A model generated the notes under the pieces. That model saw only the letters and a program-made list of their open reading frames with translations. It ran no database searches and was not told the DNA's origin. A DNA stretch of 64,000 bases from Clostridium sp. 'White wine YQ' (GTDB taxonomy: Bacteria; Bacillota; Clostridia; Clostridiales; Clostridiaceae), in NCBI RefSeq assembly GCF_028728205.1, contig NZ_JAQYUU010000005.1:283337-347336 (forward strand), given 5' to 3'. Below are positions 17,001 to 26,916 of this stretch, piece after piece; position 1 is the first letter of the stretch; every line of letters begins with the position of its first letter. A program made the translations under genes and the position numbers.

Positions 17001-18713
17001 ATGAAATTATTAAAAAACTCAAAAATCTCACACAAACTTATATTAAGTTTCATCCTAGTATCACTATTCATTGCTGAAGTTGGTTTAGTTGGAATGCAAG
17101 ATATGAAAAAAATATCTAATAGTGCTACTTCTATGTACGAAAATAGCTTACAATCTTTAGATGCCTTAAATACCATAAAAGGCAACTCCTTGCAGCTCCA
17201 AAGCCAATTCTATCTTTTAGTTTATTCCAAGGATAGCAGTAAGCTTGCAGAAACAAAGGATCTTATGGACAAGCTAAAAACTCAAAACAATACATTGTTA
17301 GATAAGTTTGGAAAACTCAATTTAGATACAACTGAAAAGAATTTATTAAATGATTATAATAATATACTTGCTCAATATAGAGACGCTAGAGATAAGGTAG
17401 TCAAACTTGTTGAAGAAAAAAAGTATGATGAAGCGATACCCGCTTTACAAGATTCTGCAAAAATCAGAAATAATATGGCTGATATTCTTGATCAGCTTAT
17501 TCAATATAATGTATCTCAGGCTGCAAATGCTAATAAATCTAACATAGATGTTTCTAAAAAATCAAACGTCTTAATTGTAGTTTCAACAATTATAGGTCTT
17601 TTATTTGCTCTAATCTGTGGAATTTTAGTATCTAGCAGCATATCAAGAAGATTAAAGAAGGTAGAAGCCTTCGCACATGCATTAGGAGATGGTGACCTTT
17701 CTCATTCAATTGAAGTTACTTCAAATGACGAGATTGGAATGCTTTCTAATTCCTTAAATAATGCAGTACAAAACACAAAGTATTTGATCTCTGAGTTATT
17801 ATCAAGTTCTCAAAATATAAGTTCTTCTAGTGAAGAGTTGTCAGCTACTATGCAGGAAATATCCTCTAAAATGCTTACAGTAAATGAGTCCACTATGGAT
17901 ATCGCTAAAGGTGCCCAAGATCTTAGTGCCACAACTGAAGAAATAAATGCTTCCTCTGAACAAATAGGAGATACTACATACTCCTTAGCTGATAAAGCTA
18001 ATGAGGCTTTAGCCTCTGTAAAAGCCATTGAATCTAGAGCCTTAAACATTAAAGAGAAAGCATCTAAAGCAATAACAGAAGGAAATGAAATTTATAAAAA
18101 GCAAGAAGAAGATATTAACAATGCCATCAGAGAGAGCAAGGTTGTTAATGAAATAAAAGAATTAGCTTCATCTATAGGTGATATTGCTGAGCAAACTAAC
18201 CTTCTTGCCTTAAATGCTGCTATCGAAGCTGCTAGAGCTGGTGAAACTGGAAAAGGCTTTGCTGTCGTTGCGGATGAAGTTAGAAAATTAGCTGAAGAAT
18301 CTGCGGAATCTGTAAAGAATATTCAAGAAATGGTTACAAAGATTGATGTTGCTGTAAACAACCTATCTATTAGTGGACAAAGCATGCTTGATTTCATGAC
18401 AAACTACGTTCAACCAACCTATAAATTGCTTATGGAAACAGGAAAGCAGTATGAATTAGACGCTGAATTCATAGCTGGAATTTCCGAACAAATTGCATCT
18501 GGTAGTAAAACAATGTCTGAAACTATCGATCAAGTTACCTCCGCAATCGAGACTGTTGCTGCAACAGCTGAGGAATCTGCTGCTGGTTCTGATGAAATAA
18601 TGAACAGTATTAGCGAAACTACCTTTGCTATTGAAGAAATAGCTAAAGCTGCTCAATCTCAAGCTATACTGGCTGAAAACTTAAATAAATTGGCATCTAA
18701 ATTTAAATTATAA
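17001..18713 (+). CDS. Methyl-accepting chemotaxis protein
   Basis: The 570-residue transmembrane receptor has an N-terminal helix (about 12-32), an extracellular four-helix-bundle-like region of about 150 residues with [19 protein letters not shown], and a second helix (about 190-211). HAMP and a long signalling domain follow. The tip region [20 protein letters not shown] and [19 protein letters not shown] binds CheA/CheW. The four-helix-bundle input usually senses small metabolites; the ligand is unknown. It has an AGGAGG site just after the TetR gene and ends at a strong shared terminator. Confidence 0.92.
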   Translation: MKLLKNSKISHKLILSFILVSLFIAEVGLVGMQDMKKISNSATSMYENSLQSLDALNTIKGNSLQLQSQFYLLVYSKDSSKLAETKDLMDKLKTQNNTLLDKFGKLNLDTTEKNLLNDYNNILAQYRDARDKVVKLVEEKKYDEAIPALQDSAKIRNNMADILDQLIQYNVSQAANANKSNIDVSKKSNVLIVVSTIIGLLFALICGILVSSSISRRLKKVEAFAHALGDGDLSHSIEVTSNDEIGMLSNSLNNAVQNTKYLISELLSSSQNISSSSEELSATMQEISSKMLTVNESTMDIAKGAQDLSATTEEINASSEQIGDTTYSLADKANEALASVKAIESRALNIKEKASKAITEGNEIYKKQEEDINNAIRESKVVNEIKELASSIGDIAEQTNLLALNAAIEAARAGETGKGFAVVADEVRKLAEESAESVKNIQEMVTKIDVAVNNLSISGQSMLDFMTNYVQPTYKLLMETGKQYELDAEFIAGISEQIASGSKTMSETIDQVTSAIETVAATAEESAAGSDEIMNSISETTFAIEEIAKAAQSQAILAENLNKLASKFKL

Positions 18714-18714
18714 T

Positions 18715-18748
18715 AATAATCCCCATGATAGAAATCATGGGGATTATT
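18715..18748. terminator. Bidirectional terminator between the two chemoreceptor genes
   Basis: AATAATCCCCATGAT pairs with ATCATGGGGATTATT around a 4 nt loop, directly between the convergent MCP and H-NOX-MCP genes. A/T-rich flanks serve both directions. Confidence 0.9.
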
Positions 18749-18749
18749 A

Positions 18750-20549
18750 TTATATCTTATACTTGTCCAAATCTTCATTAAATTGATATGTAAGCTTCTT
18801 AAATTCTTTTATACTCTCTGTAAGTTTGGAGATGTCATCAGTATATATCTGAACACTTGCACTTACTTCTTCTGATGCAGCTGTATTTTCTTCTGCTATA
18901 GACACTAGAGATTCTATCTTATCATAAACTTTAGTCATTGCCTTAGTTTCTTCTTCTAACCTATTTGATGTTTCTATCATTTTACTAGCAACTGCGTTTA
19001 TTGTGTCGTTTGCACTACTACTATATGTTACTGCTGTATTTAACTTTTCATTTTCCTGTTTCAAAATGTCAAATTGTTTTGCAATATCACCAACTATATT
19101 ATCTACTTCACCTATAAACTCACTTAATCCTCCAGTAATATTATTTACTGCTTCCTGGGATTGTTCTGCAAGCTTTCTTACCTCATCAGCTACAACTGCA
19201 AATCCCTTGCCTGACTCACCTGCTCTTGCTGCCTCAATTGATGCATTTAGCGCAAGTAAATTGGTTTGTTCTGCAATTGAAGATACTAATGAAACTATTT
19301 GAGTAATTCCACGAGCTCTATTTTGAAGCTCTAAACTATTACTTTTAACACTTCCAAATCCCTCAAGAACATTATTTAATTTATCAGAAGTATTTCTTGT
19401 ATTTTCATAACTATCTTTAATTTTTACAACTGCTTTTTCTAGTTCACCTTTATTTTCATGCTCCTTTGCAGTTACAGATACAATTGACTTTACACTATCT
19501 CTTAGCATGGATACAGACGCTTCAATTTCTGCTGTTTGTAGTATGGCTGCATTTGCTACCTGTTCTACAACCCCACCTATTTCACCAGAAGTATTTCCCA
19601 TCTTATTTGCTATATTACCTACTTCTGAACTAAAGGTATTGATTTCATCTGTTACACCCTTAAATCCCACAAAGTCTTTTGTAACTATGTCCTTGTATTC
19701 TCTTATTGAATTATATAATTCTTCATAGAAATCCCCTGTTTCAATCAGTAAATCATCTACATAATTATTATCCTTAAGTTTATTTAAGCCCTCTATTATT
19801 GCGTGCATTGGTTTATGTAATAGATTATTTGCAATAAGTGTTCCAATAAATCCACTTATTATAGAACTATATATAAGTAAATCTTTATTAGTAAAATAAA
19901 CGGCAATATTTATTATTGCTACAATTACTGTAGTAAGTAAAGAAACTTTTACTCCTATATTTCTTATAAAGCCTAAAGATATGAATTTGTTAAGTCCATA
20001 TTTTTTCTTTGCATATATGTCTTTTTCAAATGTGAGTTTTAATTTCAAGTTATCTTCTGTCTTAGATATCTCTTCAACAATTAATTTCTCATTAAAATGA
20101 TTACCGGCTCCTTCTAGCATTCCTAGAAAATAATCAAACATACCTCTCTTAGAAGAGTACTCAAAAACAGCTTGTCTCTTTGATATCGGTTTAAGATCTA
20201 AAAGTGGCGGCTTTGCCCCTGGAATCCTCTTAACTACTATTACATGCACATCATACATTGATTTTAAAAATGTATATAAGTTTTCATGTTTAAAAAAAGC
20301 TGGATAATCACCTGTAAAACTTTTTACATTATCTATGCCTATTGTTCTCCATAAATTTGAAATTGTAAGATTATTAGCTTTTGCTATTTCTTGTATTATT
20401 TTGTTAATGTTCCTATCATCAACATCCTCTAATGGTGAAAAAACTTTATCTTTTGAAAACCCAGCTAACTCTAATGCTCTATCCACACATTCGTCATTAT
20501 AAAGTCTTCTACATGTTTTCATCCATGTTCTCACTACTGTCCCTTTCAT
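18750..20549 (-). CDS. H-NOX heme sensor fused to a methyl-accepting signalling domain
   Basis: The 599-residue receptor begins with an H-NOX domain (about 1-180) that aligns without gaps to my recollection of the Thermoanaerobacter protein. The heme ligand is His102 (DVHVIV), and the YxSxR motif is Tyr131-Ser133-Arg135. Trp9, Asn74 and Tyr140, the distal network that stabilises bound O2, are all present. Two hydrophobic helices (about 198-240) lead to an MCP domain with [20 protein letters not shown] and [16 protein letters not shown]. It should report O2 or NO to the chemotaxis machinery, with the H-NOX domain cytoplasmic. It is transcribed alone. Confidence 0.94.
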   Translation of the reverse strand: MKGTVVRTWMKTCRRLYNDECVDRALELAGFSKDKVFSPLEDVDDRNINKIIQEIAKANNLTISNLWRTIGIDNVKSFTGDYPAFFKHENLYTFLKSMYDVHVIVVKRIPGAKPPLLDLKPISKRQAVFEYSSKRGMFDYFLGMLEGAGNHFNEKLIVEEISKTEDNLKLKLTFEKDIYAKKKYGLNKFISLGFIRNIGVKVSLLTTVIVAIINIAVYFTNKDLLIYSSIISGFIGTLIANNLLHKPMHAIIEGLNKLKDNNYVDDLLIETGDFYEELYNSIREYKDIVTKDFVGFKGVTDEINTFSSEVGNIANKMGNTSGEIGGVVEQVANAAILQTAEIEASVSMLRDSVKSIVSVTAKEHENKGELEKAVVKIKDSYENTRNTSDKLNNVLEGFGSVKSNSLELQNRARGITQIVSLVSSIAEQTNLLALNASIEAARAGESGKGFAVVADEVRKLAEQSQEAVNNITGGLSEFIGEVDNIVGDIAKQFDILKQENEKLNTAVTYSSSANDTINAVASKMIETSNRLEEETKAMTKVYDKIESLVSIAEENTAASEEVSASVQIYTDDISKLTESIKEFKKLTYQFNEDLDKYKI

Positions 20550-20702
20550 AATTAACCCTCCACAATCAACCTTTTTAATAAATTCTATTACCTATTAACA
20601 ACTTTCAAGAAATAATCCATTTTATTATTTCTTAATAATTACTATTAGTTTATACTATTTTTAGGTTAATTGCAAAGCAATTTATAAATTACTCTTATTA
20701 AC

Positions 20703-20744
20703 AAAAAAACTATACTTACACTGTAAAACTTAGGTAAGTATAGT
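20703..20744 (-). terminator. Terminator of the Ser/Thr kinase gene
   Basis: ACTATACTTAC and GTAAGTATAGT form an 11 bp stem. On the minus strand it is followed by seven T (20703-20709). The region 20550-20702 holds nothing else beyond A/T-rich promoter-like sequence for the H-NOX gene. Confidence 0.85.
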
Positions 20745-20752
20745 CCTTATAT

Positions 20753-21901
20753 TTAATGCTTATTTTTATTTTTTCCTTTATTTTTATTCGGCTTCTTATA
20801 TATTTCTTTATTATTATTTTCTTTATTGATGTTATTATCGTCAACTTTTGTTTGATCACTATGGTCGATAACTGTATCTTCTTTTATAGGCTGGCTATCC
20901 TCAGGTTTAGGCAAGGTATCTATACTACTATCTTCAACTGGATTACTTACATTATTTTTGTCTTCTGCTTTAGTAGTGTTATTATTTAAAAAAGAGTATA
21001 CTACAAATAAAGCTGCTATTGATAACACTAAAAACCCGAGTATATTCTTTCTTAACCTAGGTTTCTTTGTTGATTTGTTATAATTATCTTTTGAACTAAT
21101 TAATATTGATGTTTTCTCATATCTACCTTCACGTAAATATCCGTCAATTTCCTTTCTTAATTCATCAATAGTCTTATATCTATCAGCAATATCAAATTCC
21201 AAACATTTTTTTATTATTCTTTGAAGTTCATGCTCAACTTTTGTATAGTTATCATCCTTAAACAATTCTGAAATTCTTGATACTTCCTTTCTTGTAAAAA
21301 GAAAATACATTATAGCGCCCATTCCATAGATATCAGTTTGAATACAAGACTGTCCAAATCCATATTGCTCAGGTGCAGCGTACCCCGTTGTTCCAATTAC
21401 CACTGTATCACTGTTTTTATTGTATTTATAATCCTTCGTCGTTCCGAAATCAATTAATACTACTTTCTCATATTTTGTTATCATAATATTTGTTGGCTTC
21501 AAGTCTCTATATATAATAGGAGGATTGAAACTATGTAAATACCCTACTATATCACATAATTTTAGTATTATATGGCAAGCCTCTTCAGTTTCAACCATTC
21601 CTTTTTCGGTTAAGTATTCTTTTAGTGTCCATCCCTCTATATAGTCTTCAACCATATAGAAATTTCCATCTGTAGAAAACGTGTCTGTGACCCTCGGAAT
21701 CCCCGGATGTTCTAATCGATTTAACATATTAACTTCTGATAATACATCTATCTTAAATTCATTATCCTCTTTCATTTCTTTTATTGCATAAAATTCTCCA
21801 GAATTAATATCTTTACATAAATATACTGTCCCCATTCCTCCATTTCCTAGATGCTTTACTATTTTATATTTTTTATCTAAAACTTCTCCACAATTAAGCA
21901 T
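20753..21901 (-). CDS. Membrane-bound Ser/Thr protein kinase without PASTA repeats
   Basis: The 382-residue Hanks-type kinase has the glycine loop LGNGGMGTVYL, AIKEMK lysine, IYRDLKPTNIMI catalytic loop, and a DFG followed by GTTGYAAPEQYG. After the kinase domain a single helix (about 286-305) leads to a short, Asn/Lys/Asp-rich tail ending in a poly-Lys/Asn stretch. PrkC-like PASTA repeats are absent, so it is not the classical muropeptide sensor. The ATG at 21901 is chosen because AGGGTG lies at proper spacing; a GTG three codons earlier is possible. No phosphatase gene is adjacent. Confidence 0.9.
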   Translation of the reverse strand: MLNCGEVLDKKYKIVKHLGNGGMGTVYLCKDINSGEFYAIKEMKEDNEFKIDVLSEVNMLNRLEHPGIPRVTDTFSTDGNFYMVEDYIEGWTLKEYLTEKGMVETEEACHIILKLCDIVGYLHSFNPPIIYRDLKPTNIMITKYEKVVLIDFGTTKDYKYNKNSDTVVIGTTGYAAPEQYGFGQSCIQTDIYGMGAIMYFLFTRKEVSRISELFKDDNYTKVEHELQRIIKKCLEFDIADRYKTIDELRKEIDGYLREGRYEKTSILISSKDNYNKSTKKPRLRKNILGFLVLSIAALFVVYSFLNNNTTKAEDKNNVSNPVEDSSIDTLPKPEDSQPIKEDTVIDHSDQTKVDDNNINKENNNKEIYKKPNKNKGKNKNKH

Positions 21902-22074
21902 TTCACACACCCTAATATTTATAATTTATACTTCTAAATAATTCGAAAGAACATAAATATTTTTTAAGGTACAAGGTTAAAGATAGTTCCTTAGCTATTT
22001 ATGTTGGTGTATTTTTTTATAATTTTTCTACATACTAACTACAATTAATATATATATGAAACTTAGGAGAAATA

Positions 22075-22824
22075 ATGAATTATATAATATTTGATTTAGA
22101 ATTTAACCAAGGATATAAATATACAAGAAATAATGATTCACCAATCAATCCCAGCTGTCCTTTTGAAATCATTCAAATTGGTGCAGTTAAATTAAATAGT
22201 GAATTTAACATTATTTCATCTTTTAATAGGTTAGTGAAACCACAGATATATAAAAATCTTCATTCTTTTATTAAGGAAATGACTTCTTTAACAACTGAAG
22301 ATCTTAATAACTCAAAATTTTTTAGTGAAATATATTTAGAATTCGTCGATTTTATAGGAAAGGATGAAAATATACTTTGCGTATGGGGAACTGCAGATAT
22401 TAGAGAATTATTTAGGAATATATACTTTTTTCATTTAGATGATTCTTTAATTTCTAAAGAATATATAGATATACAGCATTATTCTTCTAAACATTTTAAC
22501 TGCCCAAAAGGTACTAATATTGGCTTAAATAATGCTATTACATTATTAGATATCCCTATTATCAATCAATTTCATGATGCTTATAATGATGCTTGTTATA
22601 CTACTCAAGTCTTTACTAATATATATAATGGGAATTTTGTTTCAAAAAAATATAGTAAGAATACTAACACAAAAAGAAGAAATACAAAGAGCAAAATTGA
22701 TAATTATCATTTAATAGAGCAATTTGAAAAGATGTATAATAGAAAAATGACAAAAGAAGAAAAAGGAATTATAAAATTAGCCTACCTCATGGGGAAAACT
22801 AATCAATTTCAAGTTAAAAATTAA
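22075..22824 (+). CDS. DEDDh-type 3'-5' exonuclease (DnaQ/KapD-like)
   Basis: The 249-residue nuclease has the ExoI motif IIFDLEFNQ with the first Asp/Glu pair, a central Asp (WGTADIRELF) and the ExoIII-like HDAYNDACYT with His and Asp. It is longer than minimal DnaQ domains because of a basic C-terminal tail (KYSKNTNTKRRNTKSK). It resembles KapD-type sporulation-associated exonucleases, but the substrate is not evident. AGGAGA precedes the start. It is a lone + strand gene among minus-strand neighbours. Confidence 0.82.
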   Translation: MNYIIFDLEFNQGYKYTRNNDSPINPSCPFEIIQIGAVKLNSEFNIISSFNRLVKPQIYKNLHSFIKEMTSLTTEDLNNSKFFSEIYLEFVDFIGKDENILCVWGTADIRELFRNIYFFHLDDSLISKEYIDIQHYSSKHFNCPKGTNIGLNNAITLLDIPIINQFHDAYNDACYTTQVFTNIYNGNFVSKKYSKNTNTKRRNTKSKIDNYHLIEQFEKMYNRKMTKEEKGIIKLAYLMGKTNQFQVKN

Positions 22825-22840
22825 AGCTCGTATTTAATTT

Positions 22841-23398
22841 TTATTTTACCATTATAATTCCAAATTCCTCTGCTATATTTTTATAAAAGTTTAGATCCTC
22901 TAACTTTTCACAAAAAATAGGAAAGGCTAAATTATAATTTCCCCAGATTGTAACTGGGATTTTAGTAAAATGAATTGTACAAAAATGTAATTCTCTTGTT
23001 GATAGTTTTGTTATAAATGGAATTAATTCTTTTGAATCTATCTTAAAGTAGATCTCGTCACCTTTAATATTTTTCAAATGATTGATAAGAGTTATTTGAT
23101 CCTGATAATCTAATGAATTTAGCATGATAATTATTCCTTCTGGATCAACATCTTTTAAATATAAATCAACTACAACAGGAGTTTCTTTATTTATGTCATA
23201 GATATTCTCCATAAACTTAATAAATCTATCTTCATATTTTAAGTTAAAATTCTCAAAGGTCTTTTTCTCACCTAAGTCACTATTAATTTCTAAAATTCCA
23301 TTAATATAATCATCCATACCTTGCATTATATTTTTAACTCTAATTTTACATATTTGTTTAAATTCTTCCTCTTTCATTGGAATCAATAAAGGTCTCAT
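22841..23398 (-). CDS. Conserved-looking protein of unknown function
   Basis: I do not recognise this 185-residue soluble protein. It has no signal peptide or membrane segment, and alternates acidic helices (KEEEFKQICKIRVKNIMQGM) with short hydrophobic strands. The ATG at 23398 has GGGAGG at 8 nt. The ATG two codons earlier would sit almost on that site. It is followed on the same strand side by the MmcQ-like gene 26 nt upstream, so the two are probably cotranscribed. Confidence 0.7.
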   Translation of the reverse strand: MRPLLIPMKEEEFKQICKIRVKNIMQGMDDYINGILEINSDLGEKKTFENFNLKYEDRFIKFMENIYDINKETPVVVDLYLKDVDPEGIIIMLNSLDYQDQITLINHLKNIKGDEIYFKIDSKELIPFITKLSTRELHFCTIHFTKIPVTIWGNYNLAFPIFCEKLEDLNFYKNIAEEFGIIMVK

Positions 23399-23424
23399 CC
23401 TCATGCCTCCCAGCAGTATTATAA

Positions 23425-23766
23425 TTATAATTTACTAAGATACTTCTCCCTATCTCTTTTGGGGAATTTCTTTACTACTTCAATGTAGGATTCTTTTATC
23501 ATCACTTTTATCATTTCTTCATTTACATCATCATTTAAGCTAACAGTATTCCAATATTTCTTGTTTAAGTGATATCCAGGTTTTACCCCATTAAACATTT
23601 CTCTATATTCTATGGCTGCAAAAGGATTGCACTTTAATGAAATTGAATCATCTTTCCCTAATAATGCAAATATCTTATTATTTACCTTCATTACTAATGT
23701 CTCTGGGCCAAAAGGATAGTCTTCTACTGAATAAGGAAATGTCAAACAATAATCTTTTATATTCAT
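23425..23766 (-). CDS. MmcQ/YjbR family protein
   Basis: The 113-residue product belongs to the YjbR/MmcQ family, small proteins with a fold like a double-wing DNA-binding domain. Hallmarks are DYPFGPETLVMKVNNKIFAL, ISLKCNPFAA and the GYHLNKKYWNTV block. The biological role is unsettled. The ATG at 23766 is used because GGAGG lies 5 nt upstream; the earlier in-frame ATG includes that site within its own coding sequence. It is the first gene of a two-gene minus-strand unit. Confidence 0.85.
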   Translation of the reverse strand: MNIKDYCLTFPYSVEDYPFGPETLVMKVNNKIFALLGKDDSISLKCNPFAAIEYREMFNGVKPGYHLNKKYWNTVSLNDDVNEEMIKVMIKESYIEVVKKFPKRDREKYLSKL

Positions 23767-23811
23767 ATTTTCCTCCATAAATATTTTAATTACTTATATT
23801 CTATAAAAAAT

Positions 23812-23842
23812 AAATCAAAGGTATTTAATAAACCTTTGATTT
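23812..23842 (-). terminator. Terminator of the histidine kinase operon
   Basis: AAATCAAAGGT pairs with ACCTTTGATTT around a 9 nt loop, just past the kinase stop codon, with T-rich sequence following on the minus strand. Confidence 0.82.
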
Positions 23843-23854
23843 TAAGCTAAACAT

Positions 23855-25687
23855 TTACTGTATATCTGAAAATTCCATGTTAATAATATCGATGCTAGGC
23901 TCATAGGTAAAGGTTTCTCCTATACTATTGTCATTTGTAGCTATTAGTTTAATTATGAACTCACTACCTACATTTAATTCACTTTTAACCTCAATACTGC
24001 CATGATGCATTTCTACATATGATTTTACAAGTGATAGACCTATTCCTGTACCTTCATTATTTCTTCTAAAGGTTTTATCTACTTGTCCAAATCTTTCAAA
24101 TATTAAATCCATCTTTTCTGAAGGAATTCCTAATCCTGTATCCTTAACAGAAATATCAACATATTCATCATTATCTGTCACTTGCACGAATATTGTATCT
24201 CCGCTTTTTGAAAATTTAATTGCGTTAGACAATAAGTTTAGCAGAATCGCTTCTATTTTCTCCACATCGCAGGATACATATTTTTCTTCTATATCTGTAT
24301 CAAAAATAATACTCAATCCTCTATTTTCTACATATGCCACTATAGATGATATTATCTCCTCTACAATAACTACAATATTATGATTATGTAAGTTTAATTT
24401 AATTGCACCTTTATCTACCTTTGTCAATTCTAAAAGATTATTAACTAATCGAGTGAGCCTATAACAATTTTGTTTTATTGACTCTAGATACTGTTGCTTC
24501 TTAACTATTATAGGATCACCTTTTCTCTCATACAGACTTAATACTTGAGATGCTGATGATATTACATTAAGTGGTGTTTTAAATTCATGCGAAATATTCG
24601 AAAATATTTCAATCATTGTGTTATTTAATTCTTTAGATTCCTGCAACAGCCTTTCATTTTCTTTAACAGCCTTTTGTAGGGATTCAGCTTTCTCTTTATA
24701 TGTTATATCTCTATAAATACTTAATACTGTTGGCCTTCCATCATAAAAGAAATACGTTGAGCTACCATCAACTTTTAATTTCTCACCATTAGCCTTTGAT
24801 AGTATTATTCCTTTAAACCTTATTTCATTTGTTTTTCTCTCCATTAAGGATTTAATACCTTTTTTTATTTTAATAGTATCTGATTCATGAAATAAATCCA
24901 GAAAACTTTTCCCTTGTAGCTCTTCATAAGAATCTATGCCAAATAGTTCCATAGCACTTCTATTTGCAAATATTAGGTTAAAATTTCTATGAATAAATAT
25001 TATATTTTTAGAATTCTCAATCAAATTATTATAGCAAAAATCATTATTTATAAGTAACTCTTCTATGTACTTTCTTTTACTATTATATTCTTTTATTTCT
25101 TGGGATAGAGATAGTAATTGATCATCTCTAATAGCTAATTTTTCTTTCTCGGTTTTTACATAATAACCTAATACTAATGCAGTTACTATAAATGTAGTAA
25201 TTATGATTAAATCATTTTCTAAATATGTATTAATTACTAAATGAGAACCATATTTCAAATCTATGCCTAATATTATAAACGAGGCTACACTTGCCATCTC
25301 AATTCCTGGTATCATTCCTGATTGAATTGTAGTAGTGATTATTATAAATAAAAATAATAACTTATATTGAAATACATTATCGTTAGAAATTATCAAAATC
25401 GATGTAAATATTGATAGAAAGACTGTCCCTTCTAAATACCTTACTATCATTAAAATAAGTTTATTATTACTTTTAAAATTCATGATCAGCCACATTATAT
25501 AAACTATTATAAATATAGATGCTATTATAATCATCACTGGTATAAAGCTGCTTTTATCTCTTAATGCATCTACTTTAATTGAAAACTTGGTGAATATTAC
25601 AGTGGCTGATGCAAATAATGCTAGCGTTTTTACTATTAATAATATATCTTCTATTTTTATGCTTTTCTCACTGTACTTATTTCCCAT
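23855..25687 (-). CDS. Membrane PAS-domain sensor histidine kinase (orphan)
   Basis: The 610-residue kinase has six or so N-terminal hydrophobic helices (about 13-176) and a PAS domain (about 218-330, with FIHRNFNLIFANRSAMELFG). A short coiled segment leads into HisKA, where ISHEFKTPLNV carries His367, and the ATPase domain has NLLSNAIKFS, DTGLGIP and GTGIGLSLVKSY. No response regulator gene is near, so the partner is elsewhere. In sporulating clostridia, orphan kinases of this kind often feed Spo0A, which is an inference here. Only 42 nt separate it from the small membrane-protein gene upstream, so the pair is one operon. Confidence 0.9.
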   Translation of the reverse strand: MGNKYSEKSIKIEDILLIVKTLALFASATVIFTKFSIKVDALRDKSSFIPVMIIIASIFIIVYIMWLIMNFKSNNKLILMIVRYLEGTVFLSIFTSILIISNDNVFQYKLLFLFIIITTTIQSGMIPGIEMASVASFIILGIDLKYGSHLVINTYLENDLIIITTFIVTALVLGYYVKTEKEKLAIRDDQLLSLSQEIKEYNSKRKYIEELLINNDFCYNNLIENSKNIIFIHRNFNLIFANRSAMELFGIDSYEELQGKSFLDLFHESDTIKIKKGIKSLMERKTNEIRFKGIILSKANGEKLKVDGSSTYFFYDGRPTVLSIYRDITYKEKAESLQKAVKENERLLQESKELNNTMIEIFSNISHEFKTPLNVISSASQVLSLYERKGDPIIVKKQQYLESIKQNCYRLTRLVNNLLELTKVDKGAIKLNLHNHNIVVIVEEIISSIVAYVENRGLSIIFDTDIEEKYVSCDVEKIEAILLNLLSNAIKFSKSGDTIFVQVTDNDEYVDISVKDTGLGIPSEKMDLIFERFGQVDKTFRRNNEGTGIGLSLVKSYVEMHHGSIEVKSELNVGSEFIIKLIATNDNSIGETFTYEPSIDIINMEFSDIQ

Positions 25688-25729
25688 AGTCTCCCCTTAC
25701 ATCTTTACAATTGTTTTAGTATTTCATTA

Positions 25730-26185
25730 CTAGGCTTGAACACTTTTTCTTTTTAAATAAAACAACTTATATATTGCAAAATTTATTAATATATATATTA
25801 GTGTTGCTGGCATCATATAAAACTGCGTTATAAATTCTTTTTTGTCTGGCGTTATTCCGAACGATCCTAATATTGCAAAATTTATAAATTCTGAAATGAT
25901 TATTATGAATAAACATATTAAAATACCGGATACGGCCTTCCTAACTTCTATTTTATTAATTACTATTAATACAAATATATAGATACACATTATAATTATT
26001 GTATGAATCCCAAAACTTATTGGAAGCTTAGGGACAACAAGTCCAACTGGACCCATAATTGCTGTTGAAATAAGTATCTTTTTCTTATCAAAAATTTTAT
26101 TTGCTATCATATATATTGTTATAGCCATTAGAAACATTTGTGGTATGCACGTTACTATCAATTCAATTAAATAATTTTTTATCAT
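25730..26185 (-). CDS. Small polytopic membrane protein paired with the histidine kinase
   Basis: The 151-residue product has about five hydrophobic segments. It resembles by eye the membrane-sensor half of clostridial AgrC-like/GHKL kinases (for example VPKLPISFGIHTII and IISEFINFAILGSFG), but has no kinase domain of its own. The ATG at 26185 is chosen because AGAGGAA lies at normal distance; longer frames upstream lack a site. It is the first gene of a two-gene operon with the PAS kinase, so it may be a detached sensory or accessory subunit. Confidence 0.72.
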   Translation of the reverse strand: MIKNYLIELIVTCIPQMFLMAITIYMIANKIFDKKKILISTAIMGPVGLVVPKLPISFGIHTIIIMCIYIFVLIVINKIEVRKAVSGILICLFIIIISEFINFAILGSFGITPDKKEFITQFYMMPATLIYILINFAIYKLFYLKRKSVQA

Positions 26186-26380
26186 TTGTGAAATTCCTCT
26201 TTCTTTTATATTTTTTTCCTTAAAGTACATTATTATTTTGTTATAAAGGTAGATGTTTGTCAATAAATACGTACTAATAACATACCAAAAAAATCGCCAA
26301 GGCGATTATGAGCTGTCGATTTTTTTCTCGCATCTGCCTTTCCAAACGCATGTGAGGAAAATTTGGCAGGCGACTAATTC

Positions 26381-26474
26381 TTTTTTACTCTTTAGGGGAA
26401 TCCATAGGTTTTTATGGGAAACTTTTAATGTTATCCTGAGCCTAAAATATTATAAATTACTAAAGAGTAAAAAA
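26381..26474. repeat. Repeat family 2: 94 bp element with 15 bp perfect inverted ends
   Basis: TTTTTTACTCTTTAG at 26381-26395 is repeated exactly inverted at 26460-26474. The interior contains ATAGGTTTTTATGGGAAACT, which resembles one arm of repeat family 1. A second, one-ended copy lies at 49634-49695. On the minus strand the right end coincides with the T-run of the 26515 gene terminator. On the + strand the left end follows a hairpin (TCGC-CTGCC/GGCAG-GCGA, about 26329-26374). The stretch 26264-26328 holds only a short AATCGCC/GGCGATT hairpin. Confidence 0.78.
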
Positions 26475-26506
26475 ACTACTAAAGTTTATAATAAACTTTA
26501 GTAGTT
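26474..26506 (-). terminator. Terminator of the 72-residue protein gene
   Basis: AACTACTAAAGTTTA pairs with its inverted copy around a 3 nt loop. Reading on the minus strand it runs straight into the T-rich end of repeat family 2. Confidence 0.85.
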
Positions 26507-26514
26507 TATAGCCA

Positions 26515-26733
26515 TTAATCTTGCAATAAATCTATAGCTCCTAATACTATGTGTGCTAATCCAAATCCTATAATTGCAGTCTCTACCATTGGTAATACAT
26601 CTCTTCTTTTCATACCATGATGCTGCTTCATATCAATACAACGTGCAGCTATTGCTCCAGCAGTTACTGCAGTTCCTAAAGCCGTAGGTATTAATCCTTC
26701 TCTTACTCCAGAATGATGTCTTCTATAATTCAT
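26515..26733 (-). CDS. Small membrane-associated protein, unknown
   Basis: The 72-residue product has a basic, His-rich start (MNYRRHHSGVREG) and two hydrophobic, Gly/Ala-rich stretches (about 15-31 and 51-69) separated by a basic loop (DMKQHHGMKRRDV). A GGAGGG site lies upstream. I do not recognise the family. It is a monocistronic gene with its own terminator. Confidence 0.72.
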   Translation of the reverse strand: MNYRRHHSGVREGLIPTALGTAVTAGAIAARCIDMKQHHGMKRRDVLPMVETAIIGFGLAHIVLGAIDLLQD

Positions 26734-26916
26734 AAATATCCCTCCTTATTTTTTCATTATATAGTTTATCCATTTTTTTATTTTATTCTCTGTAACATCT
26801 ATCCTTCATTTCCAATTGCATCAAAACATGGTATAATAAATATATATTATTGATTAATAGTTATTCTTTATTTGTAAAGAAAATAAAATATACAAGTTTA
26901 AAATTGGGGGTATATC

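Noticed and set aside
26253..26501. A + strand frame covering the repeat region
   Set aside because: It runs through the inverted repeat and two hairpins, has no ribosome site and no conserved features.
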